Positions 11,201 through 25,001 of a DNA stretch of 64,000 nucleotides are shown one piece after another; position 1 is the stretch's first letter, and each line of letters starts with the position of its first letter. The stretch lies in NCBI GenBank assembly GCA_950106755.1, contig OX467092.1, positions 4,216,001 through 4,280,000 of the forward strand, read 5' to 3'. This DNA is from Climacium dendroides. Taxonomy: Eukaryota; Streptophyta; Bryopsida; Hypnales; Climaciaceae. The notes below the pieces were generated by a model. It did no database searches. It was not told the DNA's origin and saw only the letters and a list, made by a program, of their open reading frames with translations. The position numbers and the translations under genes are program-made.

Positions 11201-11779
11201 CTACTTCAAGCCAATTCTTATGCATTTTCAAAATTGTAGGGCGCTAAATAAGTCACAGCAGTCAACCCCATTTCTTTCCAATCAAACACTACACTAACTC
11301 GTCCTAATAGTGACACTAATTTGCCAAAGTAGTGCGCAATATTAATTGGTGCAGGCTGAAATATTATTGTATACTTGTTCCAATTTCCTCAAAACTAAAA
11401 TCTTATGGTGATATGAATTTTCTAGGTACCTAATGTTACGTTGATTTTCCCCCTCAATGGTAGACCAGACAGATCTATCAGTGTACTTACTAACTGAAGG
11501 CCAAACAAGAGCAAGAATAGTTTAGTTCTCGATCATTCGGTAACCAAAGCTTCCTCACTGTACGAGACCTGACAGATCATGTCCCTAACGATTTTAGCAT
11601 CGCTTTCTGCAGATGGATCGGAAGCAAGAGAACGTGCAGCAAAGACAGCAGCAGCTTCTCGGCGATGGCGAGAGTATTCAAGACAGAACGCAAGCCTCCG
11701 GAGGAGCGCAGGCGCATTACCTTCCAAGTCTGGAGCCCACGAGGAGAGGATCCGGAAGAAGAAGACTGCTGCCAAGTAA
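8252..11779 (+). CDS. Chloroplast J-domain protein with ferredoxin-type 4Fe-4S domain (DJC77-like)
   Basis: Nine exons join without a frame break: 8252-8503, 8609-8737, 8889-9018, 9226-9346, 9599-9680, 10185-10238, 10709-10747, 11025-11127 and 11613-11779 (1077 nt, 358 aa). Residues 1 to about 55 are rich in Ser, Arg and Lys and poor in acids, like a plastid transit peptide. The J domain spans about 77-141 (DFYSVLGLTPDATPLEIKRA) with the HPD motif at 105-107. A ferredoxin-like domain follows with C169-IG-C172-KN-C175 and C211-P, enough for one [4Fe-4S] cluster. Then come LLEDEMRRIERVNVAMLMSG, the W-R-W-E-K-R-Q motif and a basic tail with AASRRWREYSRQ. This order matches Arabidopsis DJC76/77/82, plastid J proteins of poorly known role thought to pair Hsp70 recruitment with an Fe-S or redox function. 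ATG 8252 is chosen because it opens the transit-like segment in phase with exon 2. Confidence 0.93.
9879..10060. repeat. Palindrome and partial tandem duplication in intron 5
   Basis: Bases 9879-9926 form a near-perfect palindrome: GATCATGTTGGATACAAGAC, a short spacer, then GTCTTGTATCCAACATGATC. The segment TCCAACATGATCATAGCAAT at 9915 recurs at 9983, and CAACTATGATAGATTTCTTG recurs at about 9945 and 10030. The whole block lies inside an intron of the DnaJ-ferredoxin gene. Confidence 0.8.
11311..11376. repeat. Dispersed repeat shared with an ACS intron (inverted)
   Basis: The block AGTGACACTAATTTGCCAAA...GCAGGCTGAAATATTATTGTATAC is the inverted counterpart of 1577-1640 in ACS intron 3, which has GTACAATAGTATTACAGCCT and TAGTGTGACTTTGGCAAA. 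Both copies are intronic. It is probably an old MITE remnant. Confidence 0.55.
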
Positions 11780-14700
11780 ACTAGCTTCAGATGCAACTAA
11801 GCTCGCGCTGCGTAAAGGAGCTAGTACTATTTACTATATATCGATCCCAGGCACCTCCACAACAGTTTCTGATCGATCTCCGGTTCGATCAGACTGTTTC
11901 AGGTACTCAGGTTGTAAATTCGAGCAGGTATAACTTGACTAGGCTGCACAGAGGTGGAACATGCGCGCCTTCTGCAGTCTCGTGGATCTTGCTTCATTGG
12001 GCCACATCCTTCTACATGCAATTGCCTTGTACTTCGATCAGGTTTCTGTAGGGTGGAATTACCGGTACGTATGATGTCTATGATGGAGGACTCGAAGTGA
12101 TTATTCTCTACAGACTACGGGTAGATCGAGTAACCATGGATCGAGCGAGAGGTTTCAAAGATTTGTACTACTTCCAAGGGATTCCTTGAAGTGAGCTTTC
12201 GGTTCGTTAGCGTTGTAATTATCCCTGTTACTAGCTGGGAATGAGTAAAGTTTTACTGTTCTACAGCAATTTAGAGGTTGCGCAACAGTGGTTTGGAGAA
12301 GGCGATGGGAAAGTCAGAGGCGTTAAGTCTTAAACGCCTCGATCCTTTTTCGAATTTGGGCACATTTTCGCTTATGTCTTTCTACAGAAATATCATTTAC
12401 AGCAGTTTCATGAAATGGATCATTAAGGGAGGTTGTGTTTTCAGCATTCAAGTATTACATTGGATGAATGAGAAGTTAGTTGGACGAAACAATGTCTGCA
12501 AGCCTTTTGTTCATTGTCCAGTCAGAGCGTTTAACTCTCACATTATCATACATAACCTTATTGGTTGGATCTTGTTCTATTAAAGTTTTTGGTTGCATCA
12601 TAATTATTGTTAATATTGCAAATACAAGAAGTTAAATTTGAACTTCAATATACAATTTAGTGATGAAAAAATCTGAGGTGTAAGGTCCTCCAAAGTCCAA
12701 ACTGCCACTTTTTGCTAGAGTGTCTAGTTGTGATTATTAAACTGGTCAAATGTTCATTGATTTTTTTGTTGGTAAGTGAAAGCAGGTTTCAGTGCACAAA
12801 AGAACGCAACATTTGGATATCATATATAAAAGTTTTGAAGGATCAAAGTCTCTTTTGAGTAAATGTTCTAAAATTGTTTCTTTAACATATGCATTTTTTA
12901 ATTTTGGAGATGGAGATGTACATAAAGTGATGATGGTGCTTTAGGTAGGATACAATTTTAGGTGTATTCATCTTATACATTATTTTTAATTAACCCTTCT
13001 ATGTCCAAGGTATCCAATTTTGGTGTGGACTAAATTTTGAAGTTCAAAGAAAACCTTACCAATTCATTTGGAAGTTTTATTCTTGATATTTTCTTTATTA
13101 GTTGAAGATTTTTTAAAGTCAATTTTAAGCATCAAAAATTGAATTTTAAAGGGAAAAAATGTTTATGATTCTTCATTGAAAGTTTTATGCAAGGATGTCT
13201 ATTATGAATCTTGACCTTTTAGTGTTAGAGGTTCTTGGAAGTGAGCCTCAAAATACACTAAATCTTGGGGAGGAAATCACTTTGGAAATTTATTTTTAAA
13301 ATTGTAGAATAGATTTTGAGAAGTTGTAAATTGATTATGGTTGTAAATGGGTCAAATCTCACTCAAAGGTATTTGAATAGGAGTTAGACTTACCAAAATC
13401 TGCAATGTAACTTCTTCTTAGCTATTGTTTTTCAATGCTAGTTTATAAATTGTAGATAGTTTAATCTTTTTTTATTAGTATTTCAAGTCATGTTAAGCCT
13501 AATATTTTTTATTCATTAAAAAATCAAAAATTCTTTACAATACTTTCAATTGAAGTTCAAATGTCAACTTATCAAATTTTTCAATGGTAGAAAAGGGATT
13601 TAATTTCTAATGAATAATAATGTGATTGAATCCAAAAAAATCACGTGTATATATAATCATATGATAAAGTAAAAAAAGAATCTTTTGTTACAATTTGAAT
13701 ACTTTTTTATTTCCTATAACATTTAGAAGTAAAAGCATGTGAATGTCTTTTTCAATATAAAAAACAATTCAAATGATGATTGTGTTAGAACAAAAAATGT
13801 ATATATTATTCACTTCAAGGTCCCTATGTAAGCTTTTTTGGATATGAATGTTTAAATTTTTTTTAAGAATAAATCAATAATTTTTCAAAAAACAATTAAT
13901 TAATTAAAAAACTATACTATTTTGTGTCAAAGATTTAATCATTAAAATTCTTTTAATAGTTGTATGCTTGAGAAGTATAAAAAATTTGGATAAAAATATC
14001 CTTTTAAAGTGCTACATTGTAATAGACACTAAGTTTAGCCTTGTAGTTGGTGATTTACATCCTTCTGAGGATTTTACCTATAAAAAATTTTCTCCAACAT
14101 ATTAAAGGGTTGCATTGCAATACTACTTATCTATAAATTTATTAGAAAAATAACAAAATCAAAGTAATTTAAAGCTTTAAAAGTTCAAAGAAGGACTCTA
14201 GTTCTAGTCCTAGCAAAGTAATTCCAATGGTACCTTTGAATGTGATTTGACCTACATGTCATGCCATTTAATCCCATATTTTTTATGACTTTAATTTTAG
14301 ATTTGACATGTAAAAAGAAGATTGAAAGATTTCAATTCACTTTCATAATTTTAACAGTTGCTTAACATTATAATCTTTCAATTTATAAGTGATATTCTTG
14401 TGTTTTCTTTTCCTATATTATCCACAATATGTCCAATTTGATTTTTGTATGGTTACAAGTTTAAGAAAGTTGATAAATATATCATAACTTGAGTTTTTGT
14501 TTGTTTTTCAGCAAAATTTCAAGAAGCTCTAAAAAGACCTTGGGCAATTAGGTTTATATGTTGTTTTTAATTAACCCTCAAGTGTGACAACATCCATATT
14601 TGGATGATGCATAGAGTGCTTTAAGCAAATGTTTTTTTTAATACCTTATTGTTCATCCAATTTTTTTTTTTGCCTTATAAATATTTTTTTCTTATAACCA

Positions 14701-15894
14701 ATTTAATGAAATTGACAAAAATAACCTATGTTTGTACAAAGATGTAAACAAAAATGTGCAAAAATCCAAAAAGAATTTAATAGTTAAAGGATACACTACT
14801 AGGCTATAACTTTTTCATACACCTTGGTAGGAAAAGGCAATAAAATATGTTTAGTAGGGTCGTTGCAAAAAATACTTGCCGTTTTTGGTTCAAAATAGCT
14901 TATTTTAGTGAGTAATGTGATTTTGAGAATAGATTAAAATATAGATAATTTGTAAAGCATTAAATATAGTATGTCTAACATGGTCATTGATTTGTGTTCA
15001 AAATTAATGGTGATGGTCACACCATTCCAAGAAGAATTAAAATTATCATAATTAGAGAGAGTAATTATGAATTGATTGGCACTTACAAAAAATGGAATAA
15101 ATAAAAACAAGAGCTTTCCAAGTTTTTCATGAGCTAAATAGAATGTAAGAAATGCTTTTATTAAAAAAAATAGTTTTAAAATAGGATAAATTGAATTTTA
15201 ATATATTCAAAATGGGTGGACAAAATCTAATTTAAAATTACATTATTTGAATGAACTTACTAGATAGAAGAATTTGTAGACTAATATTTTTATGGAATAT
15301 TTAGAGTGGGAAAACATCATGCATCTACTAATGCATCTACTATTGATTTGTTTTAGCTAATATTACTAATGGCATTATAAAATATCAAAAATTGTATATG
15401 GTGAATTCAATAATGGATTAAAAAGCTATATATGGATTCTTTGTTGATGTCAAAAATATCAAGTGAAATTAATTCCATCAAAATTCTATAAATGCTCTTC
15501 AAACCAATATTTCCAATATTTGGCACATTTTATATATTTTAATGTATTTATGTCAATTTTTTACAAATTTTGATTAGTGCAAGTTGAAGTTGGTTTATAA
15601 CATGTCTAGTGTTGCAAAGGACATTATAGTTTGAAAATTATGCATAATTAAGTGTAGTCTAGCTCTTTTTGCTTTTTGTAGAATTTTTTTTGCTTTTTGT
15701 GACATTATATACATTATTTATATATATATTAGAATTTTAGTGTAAAGTAGCTTCTAAGTGCATTAAAGTGTCCAAAAAGTAAAAAGATATTTTAGTGAGT
15801 AGCTACAAACTAATAGAAAAGGGCAAAAAGACAAAGAAAAAGAAAAAGTAAAAGCTGGTAAAAGAAAAAGTCAAAAAGTTAAAGAAAAGAAGAA
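11780..15894. other. 3' flank of the DnaJ gene, then AT-rich intergenic DNA
   Basis: About 11780-12590 is relatively GC-rich and probably contains the 3'UTR; it includes a small hairpin GAGGCGTT/AACGCCTC near 12315-12341. From 12600 on, the DNA is strongly AT-rich. Motifs such as TTAACCCT followed by C/T-rich sequence (12991, 14571) match repeat starts elsewhere in the window. No gene is recognised. Confidence 0.5.
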
Positions 15895-17050
15895 GACTCA
15901 GGGTTTCAGGAGGCGCGCGTCGCACCGATTGCGAAAGCTGCGACCCCTCCGATCACCCCCGGAATTCAGCATTAATCCCTGCTGTTTTCCTCAATTTCTC
16001 TCACATTTTTCTTCGTTTTTTTTTCTGTGCGGTGTAACTCTCATTGCGCCGGTCTTGCGCTGTTGATATGCTATTTCGATAATGCTATTTGTCAGTGTAA
16101 TAAAAGTGCTATTTCAAATTGTGTTGGTTGTGAGGGAATCGTGTGCATAATTTTGTGAGCAATTGTGTGAAATTTGCGTTGTTGTGCTGAAGATTGGTTG
16201 AAGTGCTGTCTGGTCAATTCTCGGTGCGTGGTGGGGAATCTGTCGGGAATATGATTTTGAAGAATTGTTAGGAATTATACACTGTAGATTGTACTGAGTC
16301 TGAGGTCGTTTAGCACTACTAGAAAATTTCATTTTTCTGTTGTTTTGGTCGCGTTGATCCGGTCAAAATCTGACAGAAATCTGTTGAAATTGTGCTCGTT
16401 ATGTGTAATTCATTGCTCGATCACCCATTCATGATCAAATTAGAGAAATTGTGAGTTGCAAATCGAAACTGAATCGGAGTAATTGTTGTCGCGTCTGGTT
16501 TGACCTTCGGCAAAGCTCGAAATTTTAAAAGTTTGTGCTAATTCATTATCAGAAAAAATTGTGGGAATCAAGATTGAGAGACTGAGTGAGATTCATAAAC
16601 TAATTCAGTAAATTTGGACAAATCGACCGAGAAATCTCAAATCGCAAGCAGCGCAATAGATGCAGGTCGCTGCAGTCTGTGGAAATCGAATTAGGGATTT
16701 GAACTGAGGTGACAAGTTAGGGCGAGGTCCCCAAACGAGGGCTCGGGGTACGGTTGGGACCTGGGCTGGTTCCGATCAGAGACCCAATTTCAAGTAGACA
16801 CCTAGTTTGGGACTAGCTGGGTATTACGGAGGGTTATTGTCCGGGTATCTCAAGGGAAGGGTGTCAATCGGGTATTGCCAGGGTATCGCACGGATATAGG
16901 CCCTCTAACCACGGTATTAGGTCCACCGGCTAATTAAATCAAAATTTCAGGGTCTTAATGATTATTTTGGCCCACGACTATAACGAATTAAAATAAGGTC
17001 CAAATTTTTCGAACGGCCCTTTGAGCCGTACCCCTAATTTGGGAATTAGA
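15895..17050. other. GC-richer island in AT-rich DNA, no gene recognised
   Basis: Base composition rises sharply at about 15900 (GGAGGCGCGCGTCGCACCG) and again at 16700-16930, then falls back. An A/G-rich purine tract (about 15820-15895) precedes it. No ORF longer than about 70 codons has any likeness I know. A CACTACTAGAAAA sequence at 16313 resembles CACTA-type ends and the MITE at 37649. The island may be an LTR or terminal region of an old retroelement, or an untranslated exon. Confidence 0.4.
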
Positions 17051-20000
17051 TTTAGAATCTTGTTACTTATTTTGCCTCAATGTGATTAGAGTTTGTATTG
17101 GAAATTGCATGTATATGTTGTAAATTTGAATTTTGGATATTGTAGGTAGTTGCTAATCCTTGACATTAGCCATATTGTCCTAGAGCTTTGGGGGTGACTT
17201 TCTGTAAGTATGATCTAAATCCTGGAACTCTAAAGTTTTTGGAAATATTAAATACATATATTTGTACTATTTTCAAGTACTATAGTGGGCTGTACTAAAG
17301 TCTAAGTCCTGCATTGCATCCATACACAAGTCAGTCCATCCTGAACTATTGTCAAGAACTATTGTCACAAGCCCTAGAACACTAGATAGGACAGAGACGT
17401 GCATACTGAGTCTTTTATCTTATAATGGACTGTTGAGTGTTTCTTGGGGTATTTAGTGGGAATAAGAATGAATTTTTATCCTATCTTCAAAACTTAAGTA
17501 CATAGTGACATTTGAACACGCTACACTAACCTTACATAGATCATTCCCTGGTGTTCGAACTTGGTAGCGTTTGGAATAGGGATTCCAAAAACCTAACTAC
17601 ATTAAGTATTGAGTGATTTCTAGAAGGTTTCTCAAAACTAAGTCTTCTTACATTTTAAACTATAAGAGTACTTATTCCATAATTTTATTTTTAAATTTTT
17701 TTCAACTTTTACTATGCTATGTATTGCTTTGTGAAATATAACTTTTGTGTTTGAAGTCTTAAGAAATCTAATCACTTATACACATGTTCATATTCAATAG
17801 AATATAATTAAACTTCTAATAATTTTGTGGCAGAATGAATCCTTAAAGTTACAAGTATTTGGGTTCTAATTACATTATGAATTGTTGGAGTACAATTAAA
17901 TTAAAAAATATTTCTATCTAAATATAAAATATCCATTTGTATTCAATGACTTTGCTTTTGAATTCACAATATTTTCATTAGAATAGGATTTTGCATGAAA
18001 ATAATTCACCTATATTGTTGTTATATTTTGGCTTGTAATCTAATATATTAATTATTTAATGATAGTGACAAGAACAATACTATAGTAGATTTCTTAACCC
18101 CCAATTGACTAAGAATTTGACTTTTGACTTTTTGAGAACCCAAGGTAGACTCTATTGATTTCATAATTTGAATTTTTTGCATGAAAATTTTAGGATGGGT
18201 GCAAATCATCCTAATTTGCATGAGAAGTTTTGTTCCACCTCATTCCAACAAATATTGCAGAAGTTATAAGGCTTTTAAAATTTTCAATGTCAAAGTGGAA
18301 AAATGTAAATATATTCTTAAAAAAGATTGGTTAATTTTAATTGGTTTTGTAGATTGTTGCTTAATCAAAAACATTTGAAATATTCATTTGTGACTAATGA
18401 GGTGAAAGTTATGAGGAGTTTTATTTTAAGGGCAATGAAAGTAGAAGAAACATAGAAAGTCATTATTTTGAAAATTTTCAAAAAATACACAAAAATATAG
18501 AATATATATTGCTTAAAAGAACATTTTTTCCAAATAAATAAAAAATTACAATTATCAATTTCTTGTAAAAATTATTAGCAATTCAGGGTTTTCTTTCATC
18601 AAGTACCACCTTCTACTTTATAAATTTCTTAAAGATTAATACAAAAGTTTTTTTGATTAAGTATTTTTTTCCTGTAATTTCAACCCACTTCCCACATATT
18701 GACTAATCAAAATTTGTAAAAAATTGGTCACATAAGTTATGAGACATACATGGTTTTTCAGAAAAATGTTGAAAGACAAAACTTTTCTTTTGAAAAGAGC
18801 TAAAAAAACTATTTTTGGAAGTTTAAGCAAATTGAACTTGCAGTTGGTGATGATTTTCATTCTAAAATTTGAAGAAGATGTATTCAAACAAGTTAACTTA
18901 AAAATCAATTAGATTTATTAGAGAATAAATATAAATGAGATTTTAGCATTGCTCTATGCACAAGTGTTTTGAAGTGGTTTTGGGCTTTAAAACATTGCAC
19001 TTAATTCCTAAAGTCCCAAAATCTCTATGAGAGACTCTTGGGATTTTAGGTAGGCTTGTGTGATCTCAATTTTTGACATGATTTTTTAAAACTTCTTTTG
19101 AAGATAAGAAATCAGATTAGCTTTTGGGGCATATAATATTTATTTCAATCAATGCTTAGAAACAAAAGTTATGATACCATATCCAAAAAGCAACTCAAGG
19201 GGCAGTCCAAAAAATCACAAAAAATTAAAAAATTTTAATTTTTAATATTTTTCTCAGAGATTATTTTTTGTCCACATTTGATGCTTTGATTCATTCTATT
19301 TGGATTAGTGATGAGAAAGTTATGGACAATCTTATTTTTCAAGCAATCTAAGCATCTTCTTTAAAAAAATAACTTATAGACTTCATTTTTGAATGAAATT
19401 TTTATAATTTTTCCAAAAAAAATTTAAGCAAGGTTAAGTTTTCTTTCTAAAACAATCCCACCATTGGAATTATTGTGTATGAATTCCATCTTTGAGCTAT
19501 TAACAATTTAGTTATCCCTTCAATCTTGAACCTACTTCTACTTAACAAATTTTTAATGAGTGAAAAATTAAGTATTTTAAAAAAAATTCCTTAGATTCTC
19601 AACTCAATTTTTCAACAAAAAAATTAGAAAATAAAAATCATTAGTGCAAAAATTTTAAGTTGAGAAGATTCAAAGCCAAAAATCTAGCCAATCAAGGTGT
19701 AAAAAAAACTTGTTTTTTTTACTTTGAATGCAAATATCTTGCAATCTACATGTTCAAAATTTTTTCACACATTATTATACTAGTGTAGTACAAGATCTTG
19801 TGGTTAGATATGTAAAAATACAATTTTTAAAGTTTTTTCCCTCTTTGCAATAAAAATGGCAGTTTTGAGTAGGTTTTGATGAAAAAAAGGCTTTGAAACT
19901 TTAGGGATTAAATAGGAATCAAACATTGATATACCATTATTAGAAAAATAATTCTTATACACTTTAAAACTAATGGTCTCCAATACTTTGGTAATACAAT

Positions 20001-23000
20001 GGCATGTATATTAATATATTGTAGTGGTATTGGGTTAGTTACTTTATAATTGGAGTGTTATACTTAATTCAAAGTTTAAATTTGTGAAATCAATTCTTTC
20101 AAATATTGCAACTACCATTAGCTATATTGTAATTTACATTTAGTATTGCTCTTCTTTGTAATGGATTTTCAAATATATCAGGAACAATATAATAATAGAC
20201 TCAGGAGGTCACTTTGCAAAAAGTAGAAAACTACATGAGTTGAATTATAGGATGCATTTTATTAATTGGATACAAATGATTTGAATCTACTTTAATCTAG
20301 ATTTAGTTATTATATGTAAAATAGGGTATTGGAAAATCTCTAGATTTAAAAAAATAGATATACATTATTGTGAATAAAATCAGAGAAAAGAAATATTAAT
20401 TAATTTTAGGATGAGTATATTCTCTAGTCCTTCTAATAGAAGATGAAAAAGAATACGTTTTTAACCATTTAGTGCTTTGGATATTGTAGCTAAATGTATT
20501 GGATTTGAAGCACTTTTCTACTAAGATTGATACCAACAAAATAAAATGAATTAAAGTAGAAATTAATTATACAATTGTATTCCCAATTAAAGTGGGGGTA
20601 TTTTATCAAAACTAGAAAATCATTCAATGGTGGAATTAGAAGATCATATTGTGTATTTGAATCAAATTATGTACATTCAAAAATGATATTTTTAAGGATG
20701 TGTGCCTTTAGAGTTAAATAGAATTTGGTTCAATTTTCAAAAATAAAAGTAAAAGGATTCATCAATTTTTAATATCATTACTTCTCCATTGCAACCATCT
20801 ATATCATAATAATAAACTCACACATAATTATTGTAAAGTATATGAGTGAGAGTGACTCTTTTGAGTTAAATAGAATTTTGGTTCATTTTTCAAAAATAAA
20901 AGTAAAGTGACAAGTAAAGAGATTAAACAATGTTGGAACCTTTTATATTAAGAAGATACTTACACATAATTATTGTGAAGTTTATAAGCAAGGATGAATT
21001 TTGAATTAAATAGAATTTTGGTTCAATTTTTAAAAAAAAAGTATAGTGACAAATAAAGAGATTAAGCAATGTTGCATTTTTTTCATATCAAGAATAGAAT
21101 TACATATAATCATTGTGAAGTTTATGAGTGAGTGACTCAGCCGTATACAATTAGGACAAAATTTCATAAGTAGAAAATTGAAAAGAGTTGGTACATATGA
21201 TGAAATCAAGGATGAGATGTAAAAAAAGATTTGATTGTTGAAATAGATTTGATTGTTAAAAGTTCCTACTTTAATTGCCTTCAAGTAATGTGAAATGTTA
21301 TAAAAAGTTGGCAACTTATTATAAATTGGAGTGCTTATAAGTTGGGAGTTTGTAGTAACAAATTTCATAATTTGGAGGCCTATAAAACATAAGATAATGA
21401 CCTTGATACAACATCTTCAAATTAAATATTTTAGTTAGTATAATGTGAAATGTCAATAAGATAAAAATGTGATGAGAATTCCAACAATAGAAGTGAAATG
21501 ATTGATCAAAAGGGAAGTTCAAAAGGTATAATGTGAAAAAAAGGAATTTATTAAAAGAGTGAAAATTGTATCAAGATGTGCATTTCAAGGGTCAAAACAC
21601 TATCTACAAGCTAGGCTTATCCTTTCATGTACTATGCTTTCATTGGCTTTTTTGTCCAAGCACCAAACACCTATGCTTTGAGAATTATTTTTAAGACCAC
21701 AATAGCTTGTCATATAAATCTAACCACACACAAAGATGGTCAACTTGATTTTTCAAAGGATTACTTCAAGTGCAACTTCATCTAAATAATTTTAATAATA
21801 GAAAAAACACTTGGCAAAAACTATATTGGCCACATTCTAGTCATTCAAGAAGTTAAGGGTTAAATAGTTAATCAATTATTGTTTGTTTCATGTTGCTTTG
21901 AGTTTGATCCTAATTTTTTTAATGTACATTGTATGTTTTCACACCAAACATTCATCCTAAAATCCTTTATTATCAAACAAAACAAAATTCCTAAAGTTTA
22001 TAATTACTATAGCATGTCAAGAATTAAGCTAGATTTTCATTTATAATTACCTATAGGGTGCTTAAAATTAAGACCTAATAGATTTTTTCTACTAATAAGG
22101 TCCTTTAAAATCATAATTACTAGGTGAATAGCCTCTAAACAAATAATGGGTTAACACACATGGTTACAAAACATAAAGGGAAGTGACCTCCCTAAGGTTA
22201 TAGACCACTCTATAATATTCAATCAAATTTGAATTTTGAAGATATCATGATATAAAAGATTAATAGAAATTAAATATACACAAATGTATATATTGGTAGC
22301 TCCATTATCCAATAATTATTTCTCTTAAGAAAAATAAACCACAAAGCAATATTTTTGCAGGTTAGTTCTTTTATTTTGATTCTATAACTAAAATCATCTC
22401 ATCTAAATTCTTGTCTAAGTATAATGTACACACTCTAAATATGAGAACCTTGGGTTAAATTAGAATACATCTGTATAATCTACTTTTAGAAAAATCATTG
22501 TTTAGTCATATGAAGTTAAAACCATATAAGCTAAGAGATTTTTGAACCTAATTGCCAACAAGAAAAATATAGAAAATATAATAAAAGAGCCTATGCTTAA
22601 TTTCAATACTAATTTGTATGAATTACAAGTAGTTAGGTTAACACTATCTCTTGAAAAGATGATGCCCCTCGTCCACCTACCCACTCACCCACCCAGTAGA
22701 ATAAATAGGAGCCATTCATTATACTAGGGAAAAAAGGAACCCCTCCTTTGCTGTTGATCACGTTGGAGAAAAATAAAGGACTATAGATTTAGCCATTGAT
22801 TTGGATACGAAAAGACAAATATGGATACAATAATATAGATACTAAATATAAAAATACATACAAAAATCATTAACTCATATCATTTGTTGACGAGATTCAT
22901 TTTAGATAATATAAATAGGGGTGAGATGATAAAACTAACCAAGCCCTGAGGGTGGTGGGTGAATTTGTATTCATATGCATATTTGTATTTGTATGGATGG

Positions 23001-23639
23001 CTTGTTTACAAATCCAATGGAGGCAATTAAATCAAAATTAATAAATAACCACATAAATGAGTCTTTTGAGTGAACTATTCACTCAAAAAATAGGTTCAAG
23101 TTCAAATGAAAGAACTTACTGGTAACTAGATTCTTTACAAAGATGATGATTTATAAAGCATTCCACATGTTTTGTTCGTATGATTTTTATACTCATATGA
23201 TAACCCAAAAGATTCATGACTATGTATTATCAAAAATCACTCTAAAACAACCTTTCTAGTGCAAAGAACTATAATGAAAAAAATATACATTTTTGTACAT
23301 CCAATTGTAGATTTCACTTTAGACATGTATAAAAATTTAATGGGAAAAAATTCAAAATCTTTGACTAAGTAAATTGTACAATGCTAGTATTTGAAGTGGA
23401 AAAAAAGTTTTTTTCAAACATTGTTGTTTTAGTTTTTTAGGCTTCAAATCTTTTTAACTACAAATTTTTTAATTTTAAATTGAGTTTAGGATTTGGAGAA
23501 ATTAAAGAAATAAAATAATTTTCATTTAAAAAAGAGTATGAAGAAAAAGTAGGTACAAGATGGAAGACAAAATAAAATCATTAATAGTTCTAAAATGAAA
23601 TTGAAATATGTCAATCATAATGGTAATAGTGATATTTTT
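17051..23639. other. AT-rich intergenic DNA with dispersed repeats
   Basis: No coding region is recognised. Parts of 18950-19900 match, in either orientation, the repeat family seen at 26.6-27.2, 52.8-55.2 and 63.8-64.0 kb (for example ...GCAATCTACATGTTCAAAAT and CAAGATCTTGTGGTTAGAT). A tandem repeat lies at 20711-21140 and is listed separately. Confidence 0.5.
20711..21140. repeat. Tandem repeat, about 145-bp unit, three diverged copies
   Basis: GAGTTAAATAGAATTTGGTTCAATTTTCAAAAA begins copies at about 20711, 20858 and 21001 (short core GTTAAATAGAATTTTGGTTC). Each is followed by AAAGTA, by CACATAATTATTGT or a variant, and by GAAGTTTATGAGTGAG-like sequence. Confidence 0.75.
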
Positions 23640-23645
23640 TAGTAA

Positions 23646-24660
23646 ATACTCTCTCCATCCCAAAGTAATCTTGTTCAACAAAACATTCTAAATTAAGGCA
23701 AAAAATAACATTTTTGAAACTTGATTCACATTGTAGAGTTTGGTGCACTCCTAACATCCTAAAAACTTTGAGATTCAAAGTCCTTTTCAAAGTGTAGTTT
23801 GAGAATATTGAAAGTGTATTTTTTGGGGCATTTTCAAGGAGTATTAGTGGGCACTTAAATTTTGAGTGAGGCAGTCATTTTGTGGGCAATTAGTATGGGC
23901 CCAATACCATGTGTGGACCTTTATTAGGCCTCCCAAAGCTTCATCTCTTTAAATTGGACAACACTTGAAGAGATGCAAAAAACAAAAACAAATAGTATTG
24001 ATTGATCCCTTCAATGAACGAGGTTTGGCAAGAAAACCTGTCCCTCCCAAGATACAAGTTTCTTTTGGTTGGTTTATCATTGCACTTTGGCAATTCAAAT
24101 CTAGTGTAAGATTGCTAATCCAAACATATCTAACACTTTATACCAACTGCCATACAGGCCTTGAAGAATCTATTTTGCATCACTTTCACCATTGTGAAAA
24201 AACCTGACACACATGGAACTTTGCATTATCAATACTCTACACTAACCTTACAAATTCCACTAGTTGTTGATTGATGGCCTTCTCTAACATGACAACAGTG
24301 TATTCTTGAATTGAAGTTGTCTAGAAGATTGAAATGAGGAACTTCAATGTGGTCTCTTTTTAGGGGTTGTATGATCTAGATTGCTTGGTTGGACCGCAAT
24401 GCAATTTGCTTCAACAACAATCTATGTCCAACCCAAAAACTTGAGTAAGTTCTTTAGGAAGCTTTTGTTGACTACATATAGATGGCTTGGTTCAAAACAA
24501 CTAAGCTTTGTGGTCTCTACCCTAATAAAGAGGGTACCTTTCTTAGATGCTTTGACAACATATGGCTCCAATCAAACTTCTTTGGTGAGAGATCCCATCT
24601 CAAGATAAGCTAAAAACTAACTCACCCTAAGATGGGTGCTTTCAACTAAAGTGGTGATTG
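23646..24660. mobile_element. Dispersed element related to the MITE at 50.3 kb
   Basis: The left end ACTCTCTCCATCCCAAAGTAATCTTG matches ACTACCTCCGTCCCAAAATG at 50289. Internal blocks also match: TTTTGTGGGCA, CTTCATCTC or CTTAATCTAC, GAGATGCAAAAAA and TGATCCCTTCAAT. A weak open frame at 23965-24207 and another at 24381-24608 have no family I recognise. The right end is not clear. Confidence 0.55.
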
Positions 24661-24953
24661 TATTTGTGTTGGTGCTTGTGTTGTTTGTTTTTTAGTTTTT
24701 AAAAAATTCCAAAAAATTCCCACTTGAAGACTTGTCCTCTAGTTCTATGTACCATTTTCTTTATATCAATGAAAATTGTTACATTTTTGTTTTGAAAAAT
24801 CATAAAATTTCATTTCATAAATAAATATGATATGTTGTTTTTTCAAGATGTTTTACTTGCATGCTAAACAAGACTCTTCATAACTTTCGCATCTCTAATC
24901 CAAATTGTGTGAATAAAAGTTTTCAATCCAAAGATAAATATTCTCTACAAACT

Positions 24954-24958
24954 ATTGC

Positions 24959-25001
<43 letters not shown>

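Noticed and set aside
12278..12583. 101-codon open frame after the J-ferredoxin gene
   Set aside because: No recognisable domain; position fits the 3' flank.
23965..24608. Possible transposase in the element at 23.6 kb
   Set aside because: The two short frames show no DDE/D-type motif or other transposase signature that I could recognise.
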